The notes below the pieces were generated by a model, which worked only from the letters and a program-made list of their open reading frames with translations, was not told the DNA's origin and made no database searches. This document shows positions 1 to 8,559 of a DNA stretch of 64,000 nt, piece after piece. The position numbers and the translations under genes are program-made. Location of the stretch: NCBI RefSeq assembly GCF_000001735.4, contig NC_003076.8:434001-498000 (forward strand). Direction: 5' to 3'. Positions within the stretch are counted from its first letter, which is position 1, and every line of letters begins with the position of its first letter. Source of the stretch: Arabidopsis thaliana (Eukaryota > Streptophyta > Magnoliopsida > Brassicales > Brassicaceae).

Positions 1-1321
1 AACCTCTTGGTCAGCTATTAGGTATATTTAAATGCATTTCAGAAAGAAAAAAAAAGTTTAATAGTTTTTAATCAGATGATATAATTACGTAGTACAATTT
101 TAAACCTAACATATTGTGAATTCAAAGCAATGTGTCACACGAGCTAGCTAGTGGGCAAGTGAGAAGAAGTTGATTGGTAAGTGAAGGTATCCTGATTTGG
201 AGCAGGATTCAATAAACATGGACCCAAACTCATAAATGATAGGGCTTTGTCCTTAAAACAGCAAGGCAAATAACATGTGCAACCATACCTCTCAATTTTC
301 AAAAGTCTTTTTCCATGTGAATGTCACATCTTCAAACTCTCATCCATTTTTATTCCATTTCCCAAAAGCAAAACATTAGTTCATCTTACAGCTTCTTTAT
401 TCTTTATTTAGTGTTTTATTCTTGGGTTCAAATGGTTTTGGGGAAAAGTGAATATAATGATTACCTGCAAATTAAAGTTCTGACATCTAAACATGGGATC
501 CAAACTCTGCAATGTATATTACGAAGTCGTTTGATATAACACCTCTCTTGATAAAAGATGATTAGAACCTAAAGTAATTTTAAAATATGGTGAAAAATTA
601 GACTCTTGGAGTATATAAATGGCTCAATCTGTATTGCCCGCACCGCCCAAACTCCCATGGCAAATCCATTGACGAAACCAAGGTAAAAATCACATGCTTT
701 GAGCGTTTTTTTAAAACAGAAGTGTAAGCTTAAATTTTTTAGTTTAATAGTAGTAACAAATTCAACCTTGTGAAGAGATTTATTAATAATATTAAAATCA
801 TTCCCCTAATTATTTGCCTTGAGTTTCGAGCCTTCTACTGTACCACTCACACATTAAAAATCATCAGACTATTCAAACTTTCTTACATGGTTGATTAGTT
901 CATCTCATATATGCTCAGTATCATACTCTTGCAGATTAATTTTTCATTTTAATTATCAACGAATTTTTTATTTAATTATTCATGACCAAAATACATTTAT
1001 TTTTTTTAAATAAAACAAATAATAAATTTGGAAGTCAAAAATACAATCAATAGAAAAAAAAGTATGACAGTGATAGATAATATTTGCAGAATATTATGTG
1101 AAAGCTATTTTCTCTGTAACAATAAATGAGAAAATCTTTATTATTTTACATGAAAGAAAAAGAAAACAAAACAGAGATATTTTTCCAGCTGAAAAGAACA
1201 AACATCTCTCATTGATGTTCAGTGAACTTGCACCAAACTTCACTTCTTCTATACTTCTTCATAGCCACAAACTCAGTTCTTTGCAAGAAACACAAACTTA
1301 AGTATTCAAAATATCGTCATC
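1..1321. other. AT-rich intergenic DNA upstream of PCS1
   Basis: No convincing gene. Open stretches here are short, low-complexity and without recognisable domains. The last 200 bases or so before the PCS1 start presumably hold its promoter and leader; I see no clear TATA box and no repeats of note. Confidence 0.6.
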
Positions 1322-2683
1322 ATGTTCTCAAGATTCCATGCTCTGTTTCTTCTCCTTGTTCTTTCAGTAAGAACATATAAATGTGTATCTTCATCTTCTT
1401 CTTCTTCTTCTTCTTTCTCATTCTCTTCATTTTCTTCTTCGTCTTCTTCTCAAACTCTTGTCTTGCCTCTAAAGACCCGAATAACCCCAACGGATCATCG
1501 ACCCACCGACAAACTTCATTTCCACCACAACGTCACTCTCACCGTTACTCTCACCGTCGGTACTCCTCCTCAAAACATCTCCATGGTCATTGACACTGGC
1601 AGTGAACTCTCCTGGCTTCGTTGCAACCGTTCCTCAAACCCAAACCCGGTTAACAATTTTGACCCGACCCGTTCCTCCTCTTATTCCCCAATCCCCTGTT
1701 CCTCACCCACTTGTCGTACCCGGACCCGAGACTTCCTCATACCCGCTTCTTGCGATTCAGACAAACTCTGCCACGCAACTCTATCCTACGCCGACGCTTC
1801 CTCCTCCGAAGGTAACCTCGCCGCCGAGATTTTCCACTTCGGAAACTCCACCAACGACTCCAATCTCATTTTCGGGTGTATGGGTTCCGTATCCGGATCC
1901 GACCCGGAAGAAGATACCAAAACAACTGGGTTATTGGGTATGAACCGTGGTTCCCTCTCTTTTATCTCTCAAATGGGTTTCCCCAAATTCTCTTATTGCA
2001 TCTCCGGCACCGACGACTTCCCGGGGTTTCTTCTCCTCGGCGACTCTAACTTCACGTGGTTAACGCCGTTAAATTACACGCCGTTAATTCGTATCTCTAC
2101 GCCGTTACCTTACTTCGACCGTGTAGCTTACACCGTCCAGCTCACGGGTATTAAAGTTAACGGTAAGCTTTTACCCATCCCTAAATCGGTTCTCGTACCG
2201 GATCATACCGGTGCTGGTCAAACCATGGTTGATTCCGGTACTCAGTTTACTTTCCTGCTTGGACCGGTTTACACCGCACTTCGATCCCATTTCTTAAACC
2301 GGACAAACGGAATCTTAACGGTTTACGAAGACCCAGATTTTGTTTTCCAAGGAACCATGGATTTGTGTTATCGGATTTCACCGGTTCGTATACGGTCCGG
2401 AATTCTCCACCGTTTACCAACAGTTTCTCTGGTTTTCGAAGGAGCCGAGATAGCGGTTTCGGGTCAGCCGCTATTGTACCGAGTCCCGCATCTCACGGTT
2501 GGAAACGATTCGGTTTATTGTTTCACATTTGGAAACTCCGACCTTATGGGAATGGAGGCTTACGTGATTGGACATCATCATCAGCAGAACATGTGGATCG
2601 AATTTGATCTACAAAGATCAAGAATCGGTTTAGCTCCGGTAGAATGTGATGTATCGGGTCAGAGACTCGGAATCGGATCGTAA
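1322..2683 (+). CDS. PCS1: Aspartic protease PCS1 (pepsin-like, A1 family)
   Basis: Single-exon gene of 453 aa. A hydrophobic N-terminus (about residues 8-18) is the signal peptide, followed by a Ser-rich tract (about residues 23-43) encoded by a TCT/TTC microsatellite. The two catalytic motifs of A1 proteases are present: DTGS at residues 91-94 and DSGT at 304-307. Cys pairs and NxS/T sequons fit a secreted-pathway plant atypical aspartic protease. The start is the first ATG in frame before the signal peptide. I recognise it as PROMOTION OF CELL SURVIVAL 1 (AT5G02190), reported as an ER-resident protease that restrains cell death in gametophytes and embryos. That role is from the literature, not from this sequence. 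It has no introns, unlike most genes in the window. Confidence 0.95.
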   Translation: MFSRFHALFLLLVLSVRTYKCVSSSSSSSSSFSFSSFSSSSSSQTLVLPLKTRITPTDHRPTDKLHFHHNVTLTVTLTVGTPPQNISMVIDTGSELSWLRCNRSSNPNPVNNFDPTRSSSYSPIPCSSPTCRTRTRDFLIPASCDSDKLCHATLSYADASSSEGNLAAEIFHFGNSTNDSNLIFGCMGSVSGSDPEEDTKTTGLLGMNRGSLSFISQMGFPKFSYCISGTDDFPGFLLLGDSNFTWLTPLNYTPLIRISTPLPYFDRVAYTVQLTGIKVNGKLLPIPKSVLVPDHTGAGQTMVDSGTQFTFLLGPVYTALRSHFLNRTNGILTVYEDPDFVFQGTMDLCYRISPVRIRSGILHRLPTVSLVFEGAEIAVSGQPLLYRVPHLTVGNDSVYCFTFGNSDLMGMEAYVIGHHHQQNMWIEFDLQRSRIGLAPVECDVSGQRLGIGS

Positions 2684-3233
2684 ACCATAGATAACCAGTG
2701 TGTAATTATAGTTTTTTGCCTACGTAGAAATGGTTTCTCTAGTAGAAAGGTATGCACGTGACTACAATGAGATTTGTGTTACGGACACGAGCGGGTGTGT
2801 AATAACTTCGAGTTTGGTAGTAGTTAGTTAGTTGTCTCTGTTTGCTTTTGACATGGTCTTTTCTTTGCGTAATTAATTTTTAGCTGAGAGTTATATCACA
2901 AAATCTTTAATCGTCATCAGTTTTGGACTTTTGAATCGCACTATGTTTTTTTTCGTTATTCAAAATAAAGTTACAAAAGTTAATGTTAAAAATCGCGAAA
3001 AAACAAACTTGTTTTGACCTATGTCAATCGCAAAAGTGTATATGTAGATTTGATCCTTTAACGGATCCCTCTAGTTACAACGACATGGATTCTTTTTGGG
3101 CGATCGTGTGTTTAAAGAGGCCCAAATTAATTTCACTAAAAAAGCCCATAATAACCAAGATTTGGGCATCAAACAGGTTCAAGTTGCTGACGAGTTAATA
3201 ATTTGAAACGTCAGGGCCCACAATAGTCTCACT

Positions 3234-3243
3234 CCCACGTGGG
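3234..3243. promoter_or_regulatory. Palindromic G-box in FHL promoter
   Basis: A ten-base palindrome centred on CACGTG, about 280 bases upstream of the FHL start codon. G-boxes bind bZIP (HY5) and bHLH (PIF) factors. Binding here is inference from the motif and from known light regulation of FHL. Confidence 0.6.
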
Positions 3244-3277
3244 AACATAACGCGGTTTACTGTCTTTTTCTTTAGTT

Positions 3278-3284
3278 CACGCGC
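3278..3284 (+). promoter_or_regulatory. FHY3/FAR1 binding site (CACGCGC) in FHL promoter
   Basis: The exact heptamer CACGCGC lies about 240 bases upstream of the FHL ATG. FHY3 and FAR1 are known to activate FHY1 and FHL through this element. A second G-box core, CACGTG, begins six bases downstream at 3290-3295. That spacing would let HY5-type factors interfere with FHY3 binding, which is the regulation described for this gene pair. Confidence 0.8.
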
Positions 3285-3519
3285 CGTTGCACGTGCGGCC
3301 TCTGTCATGGGCCAACGGTTTCTCGCCAGGTCATGGCCGTGATTTGCAGTCGCCTCTGGTTGAGAACGCGGATTTGCTTTTCTCCTTTCCTTCTATACCG
3401 AACATTTGAACTTTTTTAATGAAAGAATATTCGGACACTAGAGAGTAGAGATCTTAATCACACTTCATCTCCAACAACAAAACTAATATCTGGAGGAAGA
3501 AAATTAATCTTCTAAGATC

Positions 3520-4852
3520 ATGGATGATGCAGATAAGAGTTGTAGCCCATCGCTGGATCATAGGTTTTTCTTTTCAACAAAACATAATATCTTCTTTTTA
3601 CTTATTTTTCCTTCTATGTTTTATACAAAACAACTCTATGTAAAGATTTAAAACTTGATCTCAAAACTTGTATCTTGAATCTGCAAAATCAACCCAAGTT
3701 TCTCTGCTCGAATTACTCTCTTTCGTTCTGCTTTGTACGTTTCCCGCAAGTTTTCATCTTCTTTAAATCTTAAACTTCCTGAGCTACATAGTATTGTGTC
3801 CTTAGATGTTTGCTGGTTTTCCTCACTATGTTTTAAGGTGAAGTGTGTGTTTGTGTGTAGTGTTTAGGATTTGTATTTCTACGGCAACTTGTTGATGATG
3901 ACTTAAGAGATACTCAACACTTGGATCTTATCTTTACTATGGACAAATTTTACTTGTGGATTTAGATTGTGGACTAACAAGATTTATGATACTTTCTCTT
4001 TATCTCAGTGTGGTATCAATGAAAAATGTTAAGTCTTTTGTTGACTGGTGTGAATACTTTATGGATAGTTACTTGTAATTATGGATATGTCCCTTTATGG
4101 TATAAGCTGAGTGTTAGTCTTCTATTTATCCTTTACCTCTTTTTGTCTCATGGAAAATAAGTCAATTCATGACCTTTCACTAGATTAACCATATATGATT
4201 TCAGCGATATCAACGATCCGATGATAGTTGCTGTGGAATCTCTAGACACAAGCAAAAAGAGAAAACTGCATGCTGAAGAATCAGACTTGTTACCCTTACC
4301 AAAACACTTTTGTTCTGAGCATCAAGCCTCTCTTGTTAATTCTTCATGTCCATCATCAGTTATAGATTATGCAGAATGCTCTTATGCCATGGAGAACACA
4401 AAAACCAGCGATGAAGCCTCCTCTTCTGCATCTTTTACAGGCCCTTCTTTGTACATGTTTAAAGACTCTATTTATTCAACCGGAAGTTCTAGTTCTGGTT
4501 ATGCTGCTACATCAAGCATAGAACAATGCTTTTCCAAAGTTGATCACAAAACACAAGAAGATACCCAAGACTTTACTCACATGGAATTCATTTATCACGA
4601 CTCCGAATTTGCGGTCGAAGATCTTCAAGAGGTTCTGAATCCAGTTGAGTCTTATATTCTTTCTTCTGCAAGGTGGAGTGTCAGCAACCAAGGTAATCAA
4701 TGAAAAGCTAAATGCTTTAGTGTCACGCATTGTGTATGGGAATTATTTGTGATTATTCTTTCACCATTTGGATTGCAGATTCCAAAGAAGCTACCACGAA
4801 ACCAACCATTGATCAAGAGTTTGAGCAGTACTTTTCTACACTCATGATGTAA
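3520..4852 (+). CDS. FHL: FHL, phytochrome A nuclear-import factor
   Basis: Coding exons 3520-3563, 4205-4692 and 4779-4852 join with GT-AG introns to give 201 aa, the known FHL length. The N-terminal part carries a basic nuclear localisation signal (KKRK, about residues 31-34). The C-terminal region holds the conserved segment of the FHY1/FHL family that binds phyA, rich in acidic and aromatic residues and ending YFSTLMM. FHL and FHY1 carry light-activated phytochrome A into the nucleus and are needed for far-red responses. The start is the ATG in the tiny first exon; without that exon the protein would lose its first 19 residues. The 641-base first intron was copied together with the later exons into the pseudogene at 6428-7490. 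Confidence 0.95.
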
Positions 4853-5252
4853 ACAACAAGAATCTATCTACATATTTATCAATATCACTAATCACTGCAA
4901 TGTTTATATAAATATTTCACCTTGTTTTTGAATAGAAACATATATAAAACCAGATCAGAACAAACCTTTTACATGTTCCCGATGTTGCAGACAAATGATC
5001 CATGGATCTCACCTTCAATACTACTATATAGTAGTCTTAGACACAAATGCTGAAACTATTCACAATGATCATTTCCCTTAACTACTTGTCCAATGCTGAT
5101 CCGGTAAGGTTTATAGTGAAACATTGATGGGCATAAACATAGTAAAAACATTGAAAGCAAATTATCTCTAGAATCATAAAAAACAAAAGGAAAGATTATT
5201 GATTCAGAATAAAAAAGCATTAAAAAAACAAAATCCTCCAAAATCATATCTC
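4853..5252. other. Convergent 3' flanks of FHL and the GCK locus
   Basis: AT-rich spacer of about 400 bases between two convergent genes. It should contain both 3' UTRs. Nothing else is supported. Confidence 0.5.
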
Positions 5253-5567
5253 TTAGCTTTCTTCCAAGAAGAAAGTTGCGAGCTCTTTCTCCAAATGTTC
5301 TTCGGTAGTTTTCTTCACTGCGAGAATCGGATGATAGTAATCAGAGTGAGTATCCATACACTTGGAAAACGTCCCAAAGAGTCCCGCACACTTAGTAACC
5401 AAATCTTTGTTCTTCTCAGCTTCCTCCTCAGTGAAATTGCAATCATCATTCCAAGCCGTAAATGATTCTTTGCAACCACCTCCTTTCATGAATTCTACAA
5501 ACTTCTGATCTTCCTCTTCGTTTATTTCGTCTAGGGAAACAGTAGTTGAAGACAGGAAAGTCTTCAC
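5253..5567 (-). pseudogene. Second GCK domain, no ATG of its own
   Basis: Open frame with a full GCK-type Cys motif (FMKGGGCK, then three more spaced Cys, then HSDYYHP). The frame opens just before position 5567, where the codon is GTG. The first ATG in frame lies inside the domain, so the ORF cannot start normally. It follows the first GCK ORF (5578-5874) by ten bases, in a reading frame shifted by one base. The likeliest reading is that one two-domain protein was split by a single-base frameshift. An intron is less likely, because no donor-acceptor pair of normal plant length (70 bases or more) fits between the two halves. The C-terminal half may not be translated in this accession. Confidence 0.55.
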
Positions 5568-5577
5568 ATGGCTTTCT

Positions 5578-5874
5578 TCATTTGAACGTTGCTATATCCA
5601 TTCCAATCATCGGTTTATAGTAATCAGAGTGAGCCTCCATACACTTCTGTAGCATCGGGTAACACTGACCGATAGTTTCATTCTTCTTTTTAGAATCATC
5701 CACGCAATCTTGAAAATCCATATATACTTGTTTGCAGCCACCTCCTTTCATGAAAACGTCATGTTGATTTTGCCAATCGCTTGAAGAATCTACCACTTTC
5801 TCCTGCATCGGGATTTGGTTATTGTATTGAGATCTGTACTCCGGTTTCAAAATCCTAGATGATATGATCCCCAT
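5578..5874 (-). CDS. GCK-domain small protein
   Basis: A 98-aa ORF starting at a genuine ATG, with a TATA box about 85 bases upstream. Residues about 38-90 form a GCK domain: FMKGGGCK, then Cys at spacing close to nine, then a C-x6-C pair, ending EAHSDYYKP. The domain is named after its GCK motif; the four Cys suggest a small disulfide-linked helical hairpin like CHCH proteins, but the function is not established. I believe this is AT5G02210. A second, similar domain follows in another frame (5253-5567), so this may be the surviving N-terminal half of a two-domain protein. It is convergent with FHL. Confidence 0.8.
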   Translation of the reverse strand: MGIISSRILKPEYRSQYNNQIPMQEKVVDSSSDWQNQHDVFMKGGGCKQVYMDFQDCVDDSKKKNETIGQCYPMLQKCMEAHSDYYKPMIGMDIATFK

Positions 5875-5958
5875 ATTTTCTCAGCAGGGAGAGAGATTGG
5901 ATCTTATGAAAATCAAGGAACAGACGAAGACGATAGGTCAGTCACAGTTAAGAGAGGA

Positions 5959-5970
5959 TATATATATATA
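5959..5970 (-). promoter_or_regulatory. TATA box of the GCK gene
   Basis: A run of alternating TA lies about 85-95 bases upstream of the GCK start codon. A copy of this promoter, with its own TATA-like run near 6289-6301, sits in the duplicated segment 6190-6330. Confidence 0.55.
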
Positions 5971-6189
5971 GGGATTACACGAGTATGTTAAAAGAGATGA
6001 ATTGAAAGCTGGAGAAATAAACAAAACACAAATGAACAGAGAATATCCAAATAATTAACCGATCCCAACTTACAAAATCTACCCGAAAATATATGCAAAA
6101 AAATCTTTTCACCAAATATATCGGATATAATTAAGAGAATATCACAAGTATGACTAGGTCTTTGATAATCAAAAAACAAAAAAAAATGG

Positions 6190-6330
6190 GGATCGGATCC
6201 CCATAATTTCTCAGCAGTGAGAGAGATCGGATCTTTGAAAATCAAGGCACAGAGGAAAGACGTACGATAGGTTCAAATAACTTTGTGAAGATATATATAT
6301 TTAGGGATTAAACGAGTACGTCGAGTAGAC
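6190..6330 (-). repeat. Duplicate of the GCK promoter and first codons
   Basis: This stretch closely matches 5862-5990: the same start-codon context (minus strand ATGGGGATC), leader, TATA-like run and upstream bases. Identity stops after the third codon, so the copy has a promoter and start but no gene body. It lies directly before the decayed FHL copy, so both come from local duplication. Confidence 0.75.
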
Positions 6331-6427
6331 TTGGTATTTGATGATATTACAATTTTCTTACAAAAAAAAATTTGGTTTCTTGTATGAATATTTGCATTGA
6401 TTGAAATCTGGTAACAAATTTTCGAAA

Positions 6428-7490
6428 AACTTGTATCTTGAATCTGAAAAATCACTCCAAGTTTCTCATATACTCTGCTCGGAATCGGAATTTCCCTTTT
6501 GCTTTTCATTTTTTTCATCTTCTGTGAATGGTTATTTACATGAGCTATAAAGTATCGTGCCTCTGAGGTGCTAGATGGTTTTCCTCACTGTGTTTAAAGG
6601 TGAAGTAGTGCGTTTTGGTGTTAGGATTATCAAGTATAGCTAGCATAGCAACATGTTGATGGCCTACGAGATACTGAACACTTGAATCGTAAGTATAGCT
6701 AGCATAGCTTATCTTTGCTATATTCAAACAAAGTACTTGTGGATTTAGATTCTGGACTAACAAGATTTGTACTTTAAGAGATCCTTCCTCTTCATCTCAG
6801 TGGTACCTATGTTAAATGTAAAATGTTGTCTTTAGTTAAACGGTGTGGATACTTTATACTTAAGAAATTAACTTGGAAGTTACAATTGTAGATAGTCATC
6901 TCTTTACTCTCATGGAAAATAAGTTAATATATGACCTTTACTATACGACTATTTGCTTTCAGCGATATCAACGATCTGATGATAGTCACTGCGGAAACCT
7001 TGTGACTCAGAGCAAAAAGAGGAAACTGTGTTGAAGAATCAGCCATGTTTACCCCTACGGAAGCACTTTTGTCTGGAGCAACAAGCTTCTCTTCCTGATT
7101 CTTCATCCGACATAGAATCTGCTGAAATGCTCTTATATGCCATGGAGCCATGGAGTACACAAAAACCGGCAATGAGACCTCCCCTTTTGCGTCTCTCCCA
7201 GAACCTTATTTGGGACACAAAAACCGGCAAGGACACATGTCTAATCATTCAACCGGAAGTTATGGTTCTGGTTATGTTACATCAAGCTTGGACCAGTGTT
7301 GTTCCAAAGTTAATCATAAAACACACGAAGATGTTGAAGACTTTACTCACCTACATGAGTCAATATTTTAGTGTCACGCATTACAAAATTGTATGACATT
7401 CATTTGAATTGCAGATTCCGAAGAAACTACCTCAAAAACCAACCATTGATCAAAGAGTTTGAGCACTACTTTTTCAACACTTATGAATAA
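6428..7490 (+). pseudogene. Decayed partial copy of FHL
   Basis: The segment follows FHL from within intron 1 (about 3660 onward) through exon 2 and exon 3. The acceptor at 6961-6962 and the intron before exon 3 (cag at about 7414) are kept, so it arose by DNA duplication and not through RNA. Exon 1 with the start codon is missing. Exon 2 reaches a TGA 14 codons in, has several small indels, and exon 3 has an extra A that shifts the frame near the C-terminus. A short stretch of exon 2 also seems internally rearranged, with an ACAAAAACCGGCAA motif occurring twice around 7157-7230. No functional FHL protein can be made. Confidence 0.85.
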
Positions 7491-7883
7491 CCAAAAAAAC
7501 AGAGCAAATAAAGACATTGGTTCATCTGAATTTTCGTTAAGCTTTTGATGTTGTCTTGTTCACAGTTTCTAAACCTCACTTTCTCACCCAATTATGTAGT
7601 TGAAAAAAACTCTCTAATCAATAAACAGCATAATCAGAGTTTAACAATCAATCTTTCAATCTCCGACAAGAACTAATTAGATCTAGAACACAAGCCAACA
7701 AATTTCGAATTGGAAAACAGATCAAAGTTTCATTTTAGCAAATTCCAATTTCGATACACAAACAAAGTCATCTCTCTGAAAGATAAATAAAATCTAATAA
7801 GAGAACAAACCCTAAACATGTATCTACAGAGAAGAAAGTAAAAAAAAAACCTAGATAATTCAAATCAAATCAAATCTCAAAAT
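7491..7883. other. Spacer and SMR4 3' flank
   Basis: AT-rich sequence between the FHL pseudogene and the SMR4 stop codon. It presumably holds the SMR4 3' UTR; no other feature is seen. Confidence 0.5.
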
Positions 7884-8102
7884 CTAAGCGCAAGCTTCTC
7901 TTCGAGGCTGTGCGTAGAACAAAGTTTCAAGATCTGGTGGCTGAAAGTACCCGTTCCTCGGCGGATCTCGTTTTCTCACCACCATCAACTTCTTCCTCGG
8001 CGGCGGTGGACAAACAGACGCCACCGGAATCCTATACATCGTGCTTCTCGGCGTCGTACATCCTTCCTCCGCCATCTCCGTCTTCCTCTCCACCACCTCC
8101 AT
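7884..8102 (-). CDS. SMR4: Cyclin-dependent kinase inhibitor SMR4 (SIAMESE-RELATED)
   Basis: Single-exon ORF of 72 aa from a genuine ATG. It shows the SIM/SMR family motifs in order: a GC-TP segment (residues about 14-18), YRIP (about 23-26), CPPPPRKK (about 31-38), and a C-terminal cyclin-binding-like segment ending DLETLFYAQ. Plant SMR proteins bind CDK-cyclin complexes and stop mitotic division, promoting endoreplication or checkpoint arrest; SMR4 is one of the DNA-damage-inducible members. A TATA-like stretch lies near 8177-8185, about 80 bases upstream. The upstream region also has a SOG1-type and an E2F-type site (see the separate entries). Length and sequence match AT5G02220. Confidence 0.93.
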
Positions 8103-8524
8103 TCTTCTCTCTCGAACTCGAAATCGTCGTAAGAGGGAAAAAATTTGAAGTCTGAGAAGAGGCGGTTACATCTTTATTTTATATATCAAAAAAAAAAAAA
8201 AAATTCAGATTATTTCCTTTTAAAAAATTCGAAATTTGGGAGGGAGAACAAAAAAGGAATCTTTCTCACGAAGCTCTTTCTGAAATATCAATCGGACGGT
8301 GGATATGGTTTTAAACAGCTTGATGTGAGCTGGCTATGCTGACGTGGTGGAATTTTAGTGGTTGGTAGCACCAAATTTAAGTAACGCGTGACCCAACCGC
8401 ACCGTTTCTCACGCTCCACTATCATTATTGGTAAATCTTTATTATATTAATATATATTTTGTCCACTTTTATCATATTTAATAATATTTTTTATCTGTAA
8501 TTTATCCGTTTGTGACGGCGCGAA

Positions 8525-8537
8525 CTTGCGCAGCAAG
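8525..8537. promoter_or_regulatory. SOG1-type palindrome CTT(N)7AAG upstream of SMR4
   Basis: Exact CTT-seven bases-AAG, flanked by A and T so that it reads ACTT(N)7AAGT, about 420 bases upstream of the SMR4 ATG. This is the reported binding motif of the NAC factor SOG1, which drives DNA-damage transcription in plants. SMR4 is known to be damage-inducible. Direct use of this site is inference. Confidence 0.6.
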
Positions 8538-8544
8538 TCCCTTT

Positions 8545-8555
8545 GGGCGGGAAAA
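8545..8555. promoter_or_regulatory. E2F-type site upstream of SMR4
   Basis: GGGCGGGAAAA, the reverse complement of TTTTCCCGCCC, matches the E2F consensus TTTSSCGS. It starts eight bases after the SOG1-type palindrome. E2F-DP sites are typical of cell-cycle genes. Function here is inferred from the motif and its position. Confidence 0.6.
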
Positions 8556-8559
8556 TTAA

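Larger units (their letters stand above)
2684..3519. other. PCS1 3' flank and FHL promoter region
   Basis: Holds the untranslated 3' end of PCS1 and, from about 3.2 kb, the promoter and leader of FHL. Several GGCCC/GGGCC-type motifs and two G-box cores cluster at 3.2-3.3 kb. No further coding region is visible. Confidence 0.6.
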
